Assembly: GCA_026390275.1 (NCBI GenBank) | Contig: JAPLGF010000205.1 | Location: forward strand, 1 to 6,689 | Source of the DNA: Candidatus Atribacteria bacterium | GTDB taxonomy: Bacteria; Atribacterota; Atribacteria; Atribacterales; Atribacteraceae | Direction: 5' to 3' | DNA length: 6,689 nucleotides | Shown here: positions 1 to 6,002 of the stretch, piece by piece | How the letters are laid out: each line of letters opens with the position of its first letter | Position numbering within the stretch: the first letter of the stretch is position 1 | Notes under the pieces: generated by a model | Told to the model about the DNA's origin: nothing | The model's input: the letters and a program-made list of their open reading frames with translations, nothing else | Databases searched by the model: none | Position numbers and translations under genes: made by a program

Positions 1-1272
1 GTGGAGGGCGATAAAGTGGTTTTCCATCTTGCTCGACCCTATCCACCGTTCCTGAGCATCCTGGCCTCTAATTCCAGCTGGAGTGCCATTCTCTGCAAGA
101 AAACCGGCATCGAACTGGGATGTTGGGATGGAAAAGCCGAGGGATGGTGGAAATTCCACAATATCAAAAAAGAAGAAAGTCCGCTCTACGAAAAGGAAAA
201 CGGTTCCGGGCCATTCATCCTTTCCAGCTGGGACCGAGCGGAGCAAAAAGTCACCCTGGTCCGGAACGAGCAGTATTGGGGAACCAAACCCAAACTGGAA
301 AAAGTGATCATTTGGGGAGTTGATGAGTGGAGTACCCGGCGAGCCATGCTGGAAGCTGGCGATGCCGATCAGATTTACATTCCCCAGCAATATATCGATC
401 AGCTTTCGGGGTTGTCCGGAATCGATGTCAAGAAGTCACCTCGTCTTTTCGTCGATACCTTCCAGTTCAACTGGAACATCACCAAGGGAAGCAAGTTCTT
501 GGGGAGTGGCCAGATGGACGGAAACGGGATCCCGCCCGAATTCTTCAGTGATGTCCACCTCCGGAAGGCTTTTGCCAGTTGTATCGATTATGAAACCTTT
601 ACCAACCAGATCATGAAGGGGTTTGGTATTCAAATTCCCACGGTCGTTCCGGTGGGAATACTGGGATACAGCGAAAATCTTCCGAAGTACCAGTTCAATC
701 TTGATACCGCCAAGGAAGAGTTTCAAAAGGCCTTCGATGGAAAGCTCTGGGAAAATGGGTTTAAACTCACCATCATCTACAACACCGGGAATGAACGCCG
801 ACAGACGGCTGCCGAGATGCTCAAGGAAAACATCGAATCCCTCAACCCGAAGTTCAAGATCGACGTGCAGTCGCAGCAGTGGCCCACCATTCTCGATCTC
901 TACAAGCAGGGCCAGCTCCCCATGTTCGGTATTGGATGGCAGGCTGACTTCGCCGACCCCCACAATTTTATTTTCACCTATTACCACAGTAACGGGGCCT
1001 ACGGGAGTACCTACGGTGATCTGTACGTCAAATTTGCCCAGGAAAATGAAAACTTAGATAAGAAGATCGATCAGGCCATTGCCGAAACCGATCCCACCAA
1101 ACGACAGGCTCTGTACGAAGACATCCAGAAGTTCGTGGTGGACAATGCCATCGGTCTTCCCTTAGCCCAAGTGATCGAACCGGAACCAATGCGAACCTGG
1201 GTGAAAGATTGGCAATTCCATCCCATTCGTCCTGGAACAGCCAATTATAACGAGATTTACAAACAAGAATAA
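1..1272 (+). CDS. Peptide-type ABC transporter solute-binding protein (SBP family 5), C-terminal part, 5' end outside window
   Basis: This is the extracytoplasmic binding protein that captures the substrate, probably a peptide or similar solute, and delivers it to the permeases encoded just downstream. The 423 residues visible match the C-terminal two thirds of the DppA/OppA (SBP_bac_5) family. A GSGPFIL segment near residues 68-74 leads into a VTLVRNEQYW strand (84-93), the usual family landmark. A late GIGWQADFADPHNF segment (310-323) matches the family's conserved 'W.aDy.DP' region. LDKKIDQAIAETDPTKRQALYEDIQ (352-376) is the typical C-terminal helix pair. Family members usually run about 500-600 residues and begin with a signal peptide. 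None is seen here, so the gene is cut by the window edge and the GTG at base 1 is an internal valine codon, not a start. The TAA stop is at 1270-1272. The substrate cannot be read from sequence, and oligosaccharides or metal chelates remain possible. Confidence 0.93.
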   Translation: MEGDKVVFHLARPYPPFLSILASNSSWSAILCKKTGIELGCWDGKAEGWWKFHNIKKEESPLYEKENGSGPFILSSWDRAEQKVTLVRNEQYWGTKPKLEKVIIWGVDEWSTRRAMLEAGDADQIYIPQQYIDQLSGLSGIDVKKSPRLFVDTFQFNWNITKGSKFLGSGQMDGNGIPPEFFSDVHLRKAFASCIDYETFTNQIMKGFGIQIPTVVPVGILGYSENLPKYQFNLDTAKEEFQKAFDGKLWENGFKLTIIYNTGNERRQTAAEMLKENIESLNPKFKIDVQSQQWPTILDLYKQGQLPMFGIGWQADFADPHNFIFTYYHSNGAYGSTYGDLYVKFAQENENLDKKIDQAIAETDPTKRQALYEDIQKFVVDNAIGLPLAQVIEPEPMRTWVKDWQFHPIRPGTANYNEIYKQE

Positions 1273-1317
1273 AAAGACGACAGGCAGTGTTCCCGTAAAA
1301 AAGATTTTTCCGATGAG

Positions 1318-1351
1318 GAGAGGGGTGGGGGGAGAAATCCCCACCCCTCTC
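1318..1351 (+). promoter_or_regulatory. Strong GC-rich intercistronic hairpin without U-tract
   Basis: Bases 1318-1330 (GAGAGGGGTGGGG) and 1339-1351 (CCCCACCCCTCTC) are perfectly complementary. They give a 13-bp stem around an 8-base loop. The following bases are CATTTGGAGG, so there is no T-run as in a normal Rho-independent terminator. Instead the ribosome binding site of the next gene begins four bases after the stem. It lies between the binding-protein gene and the first permease gene. Such hairpins in importer operons (malE-malF in E. coli is the known case) stabilise the upstream mRNA or cause partial termination, giving more binding protein than membrane complex. That role is inferred here. 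The structure itself is directly visible. Confidence 0.85.
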
Positions 1352-1355
1352 ATTT

Positions 1356-1360
1356 GGAGG
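1356..1360 (+). promoter_or_regulatory. Ribosome binding site selecting the TTG start of the first permease
   Basis: GGAGG lies ten bases before TTG 1371. No in-frame ATG or GTG is nearby, and the encoded MIFYIIRRFLFLP is a normal OppB-family N-terminus. This supports TTG as the real start. The spacing is slightly long. Confidence 0.75.
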
Positions 1361-1370
1361 TATTTATCAT

Positions 1371-2402
1371 TTGATTTTTTATATTATTCGCCGGTTTCTT
1401 TTCCTTCCCATAATTCTCTTGGGCATTTCTCTCATCATCTTCGTTCTTTTCAGTCGCCTCAGTGAATACCAGCGATTAGCTACCTACATCAACAACCCAG
1501 AACGACTCAAGAGCACCGACCTCGATAAACTCATCGAGCTCTATGGTTTGCGAGATCCCGCCATCATCCAGTACGGACGGTGGTTGAAAAATGTTTTTTC
1601 CGGAAACCTGGGGTGGTCGTACGTGGGGAAAGAACCAGTCTATAATGCCATTCTCCGCCGTTTTCCCTTTTCCGTGGAACTGACCATTTTTTCCGTGATC
1701 CCCATTATTCTTTTAGGAACCTGGTTCGGGGTGCTTTCCGCTATCCATCATAACCGCCCCCTGGATCACACCCTGCGGATTTTTTCTGTCGTGGGATGGT
1801 CTTTCCCGGATTTTGTTTTTGGCCTTTTCATTTTAATGATCTTCTATAGCTCACTGAACTGGTTTCCTCCCGGGAATCTCAGCATCTGGGCCAGTGATAT
1901 TCTCAAGACCAGTCTGTTCAGATCTTATACGGGGATGCTCACCATTGATTCACTTTTAAACCGACGGCTGGATATCTTTTTCGATGCCCTTCGTCACCTC
2001 ATCGGACCGGTGATCACCCTCACTTACGTGGAACTGGCCTTCATCCTCCGGATCACCCGTTCTTCCATGCTGGAGGTGTTACAGAAAGATTACATCCGGA
2101 CTGCCCGAGCCAAGGGATTGAGCGAAAAGGTGGTCATCAACAAGCACGCCAAACGCAATGCCATGATCCCGGTTGCCACCGTGAGTGGACAAACTGTTCT
2201 CGGACTCCTTTCTGGGACGGTCATCGTGGAAACCATCTTCAACCGGACAGGGTTAGGAAGCTTCATGGCCTTAGCAGCCCAACAGCTCGATTATGCTTCG
2301 ATCATGGGAGGCACTCTTTTTTTTGGTTTCATCCTGATCATCGGCAATCTCATCGTTGATGTGTCCTATGCCGTCATCGATCCCCGAGTGAGATTGGAGT
2401 AG
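1371..2402 (+). CDS. Peptide ABC transporter permease, DppB/OppB family
   Basis: This is one of the two inner-membrane channel subunits of the importer. It pairs with the permease encoded next. The 343-residue length is typical for the family. The N-terminus has a first membrane helix (about 7-28) preceded by the YIIRR motif usual in DppB/OppB. It is followed by a periplasmic loop with LYGLRDPAIIQYGRW (57-71) and GNLGWSY (78-84). Further hydrophobic helices lie near 101-125, 137-160, 210-228, 268-288 and 311-336. The cytoplasmic coupling (EAA) loop is clear: YIRTARAKGLSE at 241-252, continuing to HAKRNAMIP (259-267), which contacts an ATPase subunit. The protein ends with the family's IDPRVRLE. 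The start is TTG with GGAGG upstream. The TAG stop is three bases before the next gene's ATG, so the two permeases are probably translationally coupled. Confidence 0.95.
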   Translation: MIFYIIRRFLFLPIILLGISLIIFVLFSRLSEYQRLATYINNPERLKSTDLDKLIELYGLRDPAIIQYGRWLKNVFSGNLGWSYVGKEPVYNAILRRFPFSVELTIFSVIPIILLGTWFGVLSAIHHNRPLDHTLRIFSVVGWSFPDFVFGLFILMIFYSSLNWFPPGNLSIWASDILKTSLFRSYTGMLTIDSLLNRRLDIFFDALRHLIGPVITLTYVELAFILRITRSSMLEVLQKDYIRTARAKGLSEKVVINKHAKRNAMIPVATVSGQTVLGLLSGTVIVETIFNRTGLGSFMALAAQQLDYASIMGGTLFFGFILIIGNLIVDVSYAVIDPRVRLE

Positions 2403-2405
2403 GGT

Positions 2406-3287
2406 ATGAAGAGAAACCGGCGAACCTTGTTTCGCAAGTTTTTCCTCAATCTTTCGGCTTTCTTAGGCTTTTTTATCCTCTTTGTTTTTATCGTAGTCGC
2501 CATTTTTGCTCCCTTTATTGCACCTCCTAAACCGAATAAAAACCCCTATCTGATGCCCATCGTGACCTGGAACGGCAACCCGGAAGCTCCCTCCCCTGAA
2601 CATCGGTTTGGAATAGCCGGTAAACGGGACATTTTTTACGGGGTCATCTGGGGGACCCGTACCGCCTTTCAGGTCGGAATTATCGTCACTTTCGTCTCCA
2701 CCTTTATTGGACTGGTGGTTGGTTCCATTGCCGGATATTTTGGAAAACTCTTCGATGAAATCCTCATGCGGGTCACCGACGTCTTCCTGGCCATTCCTTT
2801 CTTGGTGGCGGCCATGGTTTTCACCACCATCCTGGGAACCGGCCTGGATAAGGTGATGATTGCTATGACGGTTTTCAGTTGGATGTACCCGGCTCGTCTC
2901 ATCCGGGGAAACATCCTCCAGGTGAAAGAAGAGCAGTACATCACTGCCGCCCGGTCGCTGGGAGTGAGTCACTTTTTCATCATTTTGCGGCATGTTCTTC
3001 CCAATTCCATTTTTCCCGTTCTTATCCAGGCCTCCATGCGGATGGGATCATTGGTTATTACTGCTGCTTCTCTGAATTTCCTGGGTATCGGTGCTCCGCA
3101 GGGGTATGCCGATTGGGGAGCCCTTTTGAATTATTCCCGGAACTGGATGCTGGGAGGAAATGGAGAGGCGCTGAAATACTGGTATATGACGGTGTTTCCG
3201 GGAACCGCCATGGTTCTCTTCGTCCTCTCCTGGAACCTGGTAGGCGATGCCTTGCGGGATTTCTTCGACCCCCGATTACGAATTTAA
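2406..3287 (+). CDS. Peptide ABC transporter permease, DppC/OppC family
   Basis: This is the second channel subunit, a partner of the DppB-type permease. It has 293 residues, normal for the family. An N-terminal helix (about 14-38) ends in FAPFIAP. A periplasmic loop (40-75) follows, then core helices near 87-110, 126-146, 148-164, 201-224 and 261-280. The coupling loop is QYITAARSLGVSHFFII (177-193), leading into RHVLPN (195-200). The C-terminus DALRDFFDPRLRI is diagnostic of the family. The conserved segment before the core, usually of the form FGTDxLGRD, is FGIAGKRDIF (68-77) here. That is shortened by about one residue, and the rest of the block (YGVIWGTRTAF) is well formed. The ATG start has GGAG at 2396-2399 overlapping the previous gene's end, with six bases of spacing. 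The TAA stop is 11 bases before the first ATPase gene. Confidence 0.95.
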   Translation: MKRNRRTLFRKFFLNLSAFLGFFILFVFIVVAIFAPFIAPPKPNKNPYLMPIVTWNGNPEAPSPEHRFGIAGKRDIFYGVIWGTRTAFQVGIIVTFVSTFIGLVVGSIAGYFGKLFDEILMRVTDVFLAIPFLVAAMVFTTILGTGLDKVMIAMTVFSWMYPARLIRGNILQVKEEQYITAARSLGVSHFFIILRHVLPNSIFPVLIQASMRMGSLVITAASLNFLGIGAPQGYADWGALLNYSRNWMLGGNGEALKYWYMTVFPGTAMVLFVLSWNLVGDALRDFFDPRLRI

Positions 3288-3298
3288 GGGAGTATGGG

Positions 3299-4309
3299 AT
3301 GAATAAACCTTCCCTTCTCTTGGACGTCAAAGACCTGCGGGTCTTTTTTTATAATGACAATAAAGAAGAACTCCACGCCGTGGATGGGGTGACCTTCCAG
3401 GTGTATTGCGGGGAAACCGTGGCCCTGGTGGGTGAGTCCGGTTGCGGGAAAAGTGTCACCTCCTTAGCCCTTCTCCGTCTGATCGATTCCAACGGAAGAA
3501 TTACCGGGGGTGAGATCACCTTTGCCGGGATCAATCTCCTCCACCTGAGCAAAAAACAGATGCAGGGGATTCGGGGAAAAGACATCTCTATGATTTTCCA
3601 GGAACCATCCACCGCCCTCAATCCCGTCTTCACCATCGGCGATCAAATCATGGAAACCATTATCCTGCATCAGCACGTAAATCAGAAAGAAGCCCGGGAT
3701 ATTGCCGAGGGCATGCTGAAAATTGCCGGGATACCAGATCCCGGCAAACGACTCCTGGAATATCCCCACGAACTATCTGGTGGGATGAAGCAGCGAGCGA
3801 TGATTGCCATGGCCCTGTCCTGTCGTCCTAAACTCCTGATTGCCGACGAACCGACCACCTCCCTGGATGTCACCATTCAGGCCCAGATTCTGGAACTCAT
3901 CCGGGATCTCCAGCAGAAACTCAACATGGCGGTCATCCTGATCACCCATGATCTGGGAATTGTCGCCGATATGGCCAACCGGATCATCGTCATGTATGCC
4001 GGGAAAATCGTGGAAGAGGGAAACCGGCAGGATATTTTTAAGGATCCCTCCCACCCTTACACCATCGGTCTCCTGCGCAGTATCCCGCGCCTAGACATCC
4101 ACCAGGAAAAACTGAGTTCCATCCCGGGGATGGTCCCAGATCCGGTTCATTTTCCTTCAGGATGCCGCTTCCGAAATCGCTGCCCCTTGGCTGATCCGCT
4201 TTGCCAGCAGGAACCGTCTTCCGCTCTTATTTCGGATCATCATTTTGTGTACTGCCACCACTGGAAAAGGAAAGCCGAACTCCAGGCGGAGTCGTTCACC
4301 AATGAATGA
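3299..4309 (+). CDS. Peptide ABC transporter ATP-binding protein, DppD/OppD family
   Basis: This cytoplasmic ATPase powers import together with the DppF-type subunit. It has 336 residues, a usual length. All nucleotide-binding motifs are present: Walker A GESGCGKS (45-52), Q-loop Gln101 in IFQEP, ABC signature LSGGMKQR (159-166), Walker B LLIADEP (179-185), D-loop SLD (188-190) and switch His217 in ITHD. The C-terminal oligopeptide-transporter domain follows, with SHPYTIGLL (251-259) and four cysteines at 289, 295, 302 and 319 (C-X5-C-X6-C-X16-C). In this family such cysteines are known to bind a [4Fe-4S] cluster in at least some members. ATG 3299 was chosen because GGGAG (3288-3292) sits six bases upstream and MNKPSLLLDVKDL is the normal beginning. 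The frame stays open to 2879, but that part lies within the preceding permease gene and is not family-like. The end overlaps the next gene by eight bases. Confidence 0.96.
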   Translation: MNKPSLLLDVKDLRVFFYNDNKEELHAVDGVTFQVYCGETVALVGESGCGKSVTSLALLRLIDSNGRITGGEITFAGINLLHLSKKQMQGIRGKDISMIFQEPSTALNPVFTIGDQIMETIILHQHVNQKEARDIAEGMLKIAGIPDPGKRLLEYPHELSGGMKQRAMIAMALSCRPKLLIADEPTTSLDVTIQAQILELIRDLQQKLNMAVILITHDLGIVADMANRIIVMYAGKIVEEGNRQDIFKDPSHPYTIGLLRSIPRLDIHQEKLSSIPGMVPDPVHFPSGCRFRNRCPLADPLCQQEPSSALISDHHFVYCHHWKRKAELQAESFTNE

Positions 4310-5321
4310 ATCTGTTTTGTTAAAAACTAAACACCTGACCAAATTTTTCCCGGTCAAAACCGGGGTGTTTCGCCGGACATCCGGCTGGGTGAAGGCAGTC
4401 GACGATGTCAGCTTCCAGGTCTACCCGGGAGAAACCTTTGGTATTGTCGGGGAATCCGGGTGCGGGAAGAGTACCCTGGGCATGACGATCCTTCGCCTGA
4501 TCGAGCCCACCTCCGGAAGTGTTTTTTTTGAAGATCGAGACGTCACCACCCTTTCCTCTTCTCAACTCCTCCGGTTTCGAAAAAATATCCAGATGATCTT
4601 TCAAGATCCTTTCAGTTCCCTCAACCCCCGGATGAGGGTGGGATCGATCATCGGAGAAGGAATGACGGTTCATGGGGTAGGAGCTCGGAGCAATCGTGAA
4701 TTTATCGTTCGTACCCTGCTGGAAAAGGTCGGTCTCCAGGCTGACAGTTTCGACCGGTACCCCCACGAGTTTTCCGGAGGTCAGAGACAGCGGATTGGAA
4801 TCGCCCGGGCACTGGCCATTAGCCCCAAACTTATCATCGCCGATGAAGCTGTTTCCGCCCTGGATGTCTCCATTCGTTCTCAGATCATCAACCTGATGGC
4901 CGATCTGAAAACAGAATTCCAGCTCACCTATCTTTTCATTTCCCATGACCTGTCGGTGGTAAAACACCTGTGCGACCGGATCATGGTCATGTACTTAGGG
5001 AAGACGATGGAAATCACTACCCGGGAAATCCTGTTTTGCCGACCACTCCATCCCTATACCGTCTCCCTCATTTCCGCGGTTCCGGTACCCGATCCGGACT
5101 ATCATATCAATCGCATTCTTTTACTGGGGGATGTTCCCAGCCCGGTCCATCCCCCTTCTGGCTGCCGTTTCCATACTCGCTGCCCGGTAACCCGGAAAAA
5201 ATGTGAAACTGATGAACCACTGCTCATTGAACAGGAACCATTTCACTTCGTGGCCTGTCATTATCCCGGAACTCTTGCAATAAGTGTCCCTTTGATATTG
5301 ACGAGTGATTCCACTTTGTGA
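4302..5321 (+). CDS. Peptide ABC transporter ATP-binding protein, DppF/OppF family
   Basis: This is the second ATPase, expected to form a heterodimer with the DppD-type protein. It has 339 residues. The N-terminal PVKTGVFRRTSGWVKAVDDVSF is the DppF/OppF hallmark. It is followed by Walker A GESGCGKST (50-58), Q-loop Gln101 in IFQDP, signature FSGGQRQR (157-164), Walker B LIIADEA (177-183), D-loop SALD (185-188) and switch His215 in ISHD. The usual DEP after Walker B is DEA here, with the catalytic Glu182 intact. The C-terminal domain has HPYTVSLI (250-257) and cysteines 288, 294, 301 and 319 (C-X5-C-X6-C-X17-C), a likely [4Fe-4S] site. About 17 residues extend past the last cysteine block with no family-like character. 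ATG 4302 overlaps the previous stop, and GGAG (4288-4291) lies ten bases upstream, suggesting coupled translation. This is the last gene of the transporter operon. Confidence 0.96.
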   Translation: MNESVLLKTKHLTKFFPVKTGVFRRTSGWVKAVDDVSFQVYPGETFGIVGESGCGKSTLGMTILRLIEPTSGSVFFEDRDVTTLSSSQLLRFRKNIQMIFQDPFSSLNPRMRVGSIIGEGMTVHGVGARSNREFIVRTLLEKVGLQADSFDRYPHEFSGGQRQRIGIARALAISPKLIIADEAVSALDVSIRSQIINLMADLKTEFQLTYLFISHDLSVVKHLCDRIMVMYLGKTMEITTREILFCRPLHPYTVSLISAVPVPDPDYHINRILLLGDVPSPVHPPSGCRFHTRCPVTRKKCETDEPLLIEQEPFHFVACHYPGTLAISVPLILTSDSTL

Positions 5322-5325
5322 TACT
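5298..5325 (+). promoter_or_regulatory. Candidate sigma-70-type promoter for the infC operon, inside the end of the ATPase gene
   Basis: TTGACG (5298-5303) matches the -35 consensus at five of six bases. After 16 bases comes GATACT (5320-5325), four of six for the -10 box. It is preceded by TG at 5317-5318, giving an extended -10. Transcription would start near 5332, ahead of the terminator at 5348-5381. This makes it either a promoter for a leader-attenuated infC operon or a chance match. It is called by eye only. Confidence 0.4.
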
Positions 5326-5347
5326 TTTTTCACACTGTCAAAAGATC

Positions 5348-5381
5348 AGGAGAGAGTTCACTTCTGAACTTTCTCTTTTTT
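5348..5381 (+). terminator. Rho-independent terminator between the transporter operon and infC
   Basis: GAGAGAGTTCA (5350-5360) pairs with TGAACTTTCTC (5365-5375) over 11 bp with one G-U pair, around the four-base loop CTTC. Two more pairs (5348-5349 with 5376-5377) can extend the stem. Six T residues (5376-5381) follow directly. It lies 28 bases after the last transporter stop, so it should end that operon. If the promoter at 5298-5325 is active, it would also act as an attenuator in the infC leader. Confidence 0.88.
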
Positions 5382-5410
5382 GTTTCACTGTTTTATGAGA
5401 TAGACCTTTT

Positions 5411-5438
5411 TTGACCGTTCATTGTTTATTTGAACATT
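5411..5438 (+). promoter_or_regulatory. Weak candidate promoter for infC downstream of the terminator
   Basis: TTGACC (5411-5416) matches five of six -35 bases. The best -10 at a 16-base spacing is AACATT (5433-5438), only three of six. Its position after the terminator is sensible for infC expression, but the -10 is poor. Confidence 0.3.
5417..5435. repeat. Short dyad GTTCA-N9-TGAAC in the infC upstream region
   Basis: GTTCA (5417-5421) and TGAAC (5431-5435) form a five-base inverted repeat around a nine-base AT-rich centre. The same half-sites occur in the terminator stem (5356-5360 and 5365-5369). It could be an operator, a weak RNA hairpin or chance. Confidence 0.3.
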
Positions 5439-5439
5439 C

Positions 5440-5463
5440 ATACCCGTGAGAAAATCCGGGTAT
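5440..5463 (+). promoter_or_regulatory. 7-bp leader hairpin just before the infC ribosome binding site
   Basis: ATACCCG (5440-5446) pairs perfectly with CGGGTAT (5457-5463) around the ten-base loop TGAGAAAATC. The stem ends three bases before the GGAGG of infC. Operons of this type are commonly autoregulated by ribosomal protein L20 through structured mRNA leaders, so this could be part of such an element. The loop and stem were not matched to a known L20 site. Confidence 0.5.
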
Positions 5464-5466
5464 TGG

Positions 5467-5471
5467 GGAGG
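5467..5471 (+). promoter_or_regulatory. Ribosome binding site that decides the ATC start of infC
   Basis: GGAGG, within GGGGAGG (5465-5471), lies eight bases before ATC 5480. That is an ideal spacing. The only other nearby in-frame candidate, ATA 5474, would leave just two bases. Confidence 0.85.
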
Positions 5472-5479
5472 CGATACAT

Positions 5480-5989
5480 ATCGAGGTTAAATTTCGCGTC
5501 AATTATCAGATTAAGGCGCGTGAGGTTCGTTTACTGTCGTATGAGGGAGAACAACTTGGGGTAGTGCCGGTGAAAAAGGCACTGGAACTCGCCGAGGAGG
5601 CGGGGTTTGATTTGGTGGAGATTGCCCCTGATGCCGATCCTCCGGTGTGTCGGATCGTCGACTTCGGCAAGTTCAAATATGAAAAAGAAAAGAAAGCTAA
5701 ATCCTCGCGCAAAAAGCAGAAAGTATCCGAGCTGAAAGAGCTGAAGATGCGACCTAAAATCGATGAACATGACTACCAGGTCAAGTTGAAGAGCGCGTTA
5801 CGTTTTCTGCAAGATGGTGACCGGGTCAAGTTAACGATCCGCTTCCGAGGGAGAGAATCCGCTTACGCCAATCAGGGCGTCGAGCTTTTACACAAAATGA
5901 TAGAAGATCTCGGTGAAATGAGTAAGGTGGAACAGGAGATCAAAAATGAAGGTCGTAATTTAACCATGACCATCGCTCCGAGAAAATGA
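5480..5989 (+). CDS. infC: Translation initiation factor IF-3, with non-canonical ATC start
   Basis: IF3 binds the 30S subunit, prevents premature joining of 50S, and proofreads the start codon and initiator tRNA. From ATC 5480 the protein is 169 residues, the normal size. The N-domain has RVNYQIKAREVRLL (6-19), GEQLGVVPVKKAL (23-35) and DLVEIAPDADPPVCRIVDFGKFKYE (44-68). A lysine-rich linker (about 69-82) follows. The C-domain has LKMRPKIDEHDYQVKL (88-103), DRVKLTIRFRGRE (114-126) and the terminal EGRNLTMTIAPRK. The frame is closed by TGA at 5447-5449. Between there and GTG 5564 no ATG, GTG or TTG exists in frame, and starting at 5564 would remove 28 conserved residues. GGAGG eight bases before ATC fixes the choice. 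Rare AUU-type starts are known for infC in other bacteria and allow IF3 to repress its own translation. It is the first gene of the infC-rpmI-rplT operon. Confidence 0.95.
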   Translation: MEVKFRVNYQIKAREVRLLSYEGEQLGVVPVKKALELAEEAGFDLVEIAPDADPPVCRIVDFGKFKYEKEKKAKSSRKKQKVSELKELKMRPKIDEHDYQVKLKSALRFLQDGDRVKLTIRFRGRESAYANQGVELLHKMIEDLGEMSKVEQEIKNEGRNLTMTIAPRK

Positions 5990-6002
5990 GGAGGAATTGG
6001 GT

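Noticed and set aside
1..3. GTG at the first base as the start of the binding protein
   Set aside because: The protein would lack a signal peptide and its first domain. The codon is in-frame valine within a gene that begins before the window.
436..987. Long open frame on the minus strand (183 codons) opposite the binding-protein gene
   Set aside because: It is antisense to a clearly conserved protein, shows no recognisable domain and has no ribosome binding site in context. It is a shadow of the + strand codon pattern.
1295..1309. A-run followed by T-run (AAAAAAGATTTTT) in the gap after the binding-protein gene
   Set aside because: It can form only a weak five-pair A-T stem with a tiny loop. 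Not a credible terminator or promoter.
2463..2993. Minus-strand open frame (176 codons) opposite the DppC-type permease
   Set aside because: Its polar, Gly/Asp/His-rich translation is the mirror of a membrane protein gene and resembles no family I know.
2879..3298. Upstream extension of the DppD-type ATPase frame by 140 codons
   Set aside because: It lies inside the conserved C-terminal half of the permease gene in another frame and encodes nothing family-like. ATG 3299 has a good ribosome binding site.
4320..4967. Minus-strand open frame (215 codons) opposite the DppF-type ATPase
   Set aside because: It is antisense to intact Walker A, signature and Walker B motifs. No independent evidence of coding.
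5564..5566. GTG as start of infC
   Set aside because: It would delete the conserved first 28 residues of IF3 and has no ribosome binding site at proper distance.
5638..5643. TCCTCC within infC is complementary to the rpmI ribosome binding site (5990-5995), resembling the long-range pairing known in E. coli
   Set aside because: Six bases pairing to a Shine-Dalgarno are common by chance, and this stretch encodes the conserved DPPV residues. Covariation would be needed to take it seriously.
5997..5999. TTG as start of rpmI
   Set aside because: It lies only two bases after the AGGAGG, and the universal L35 start MPKMKTHR begins at ATG 6003.
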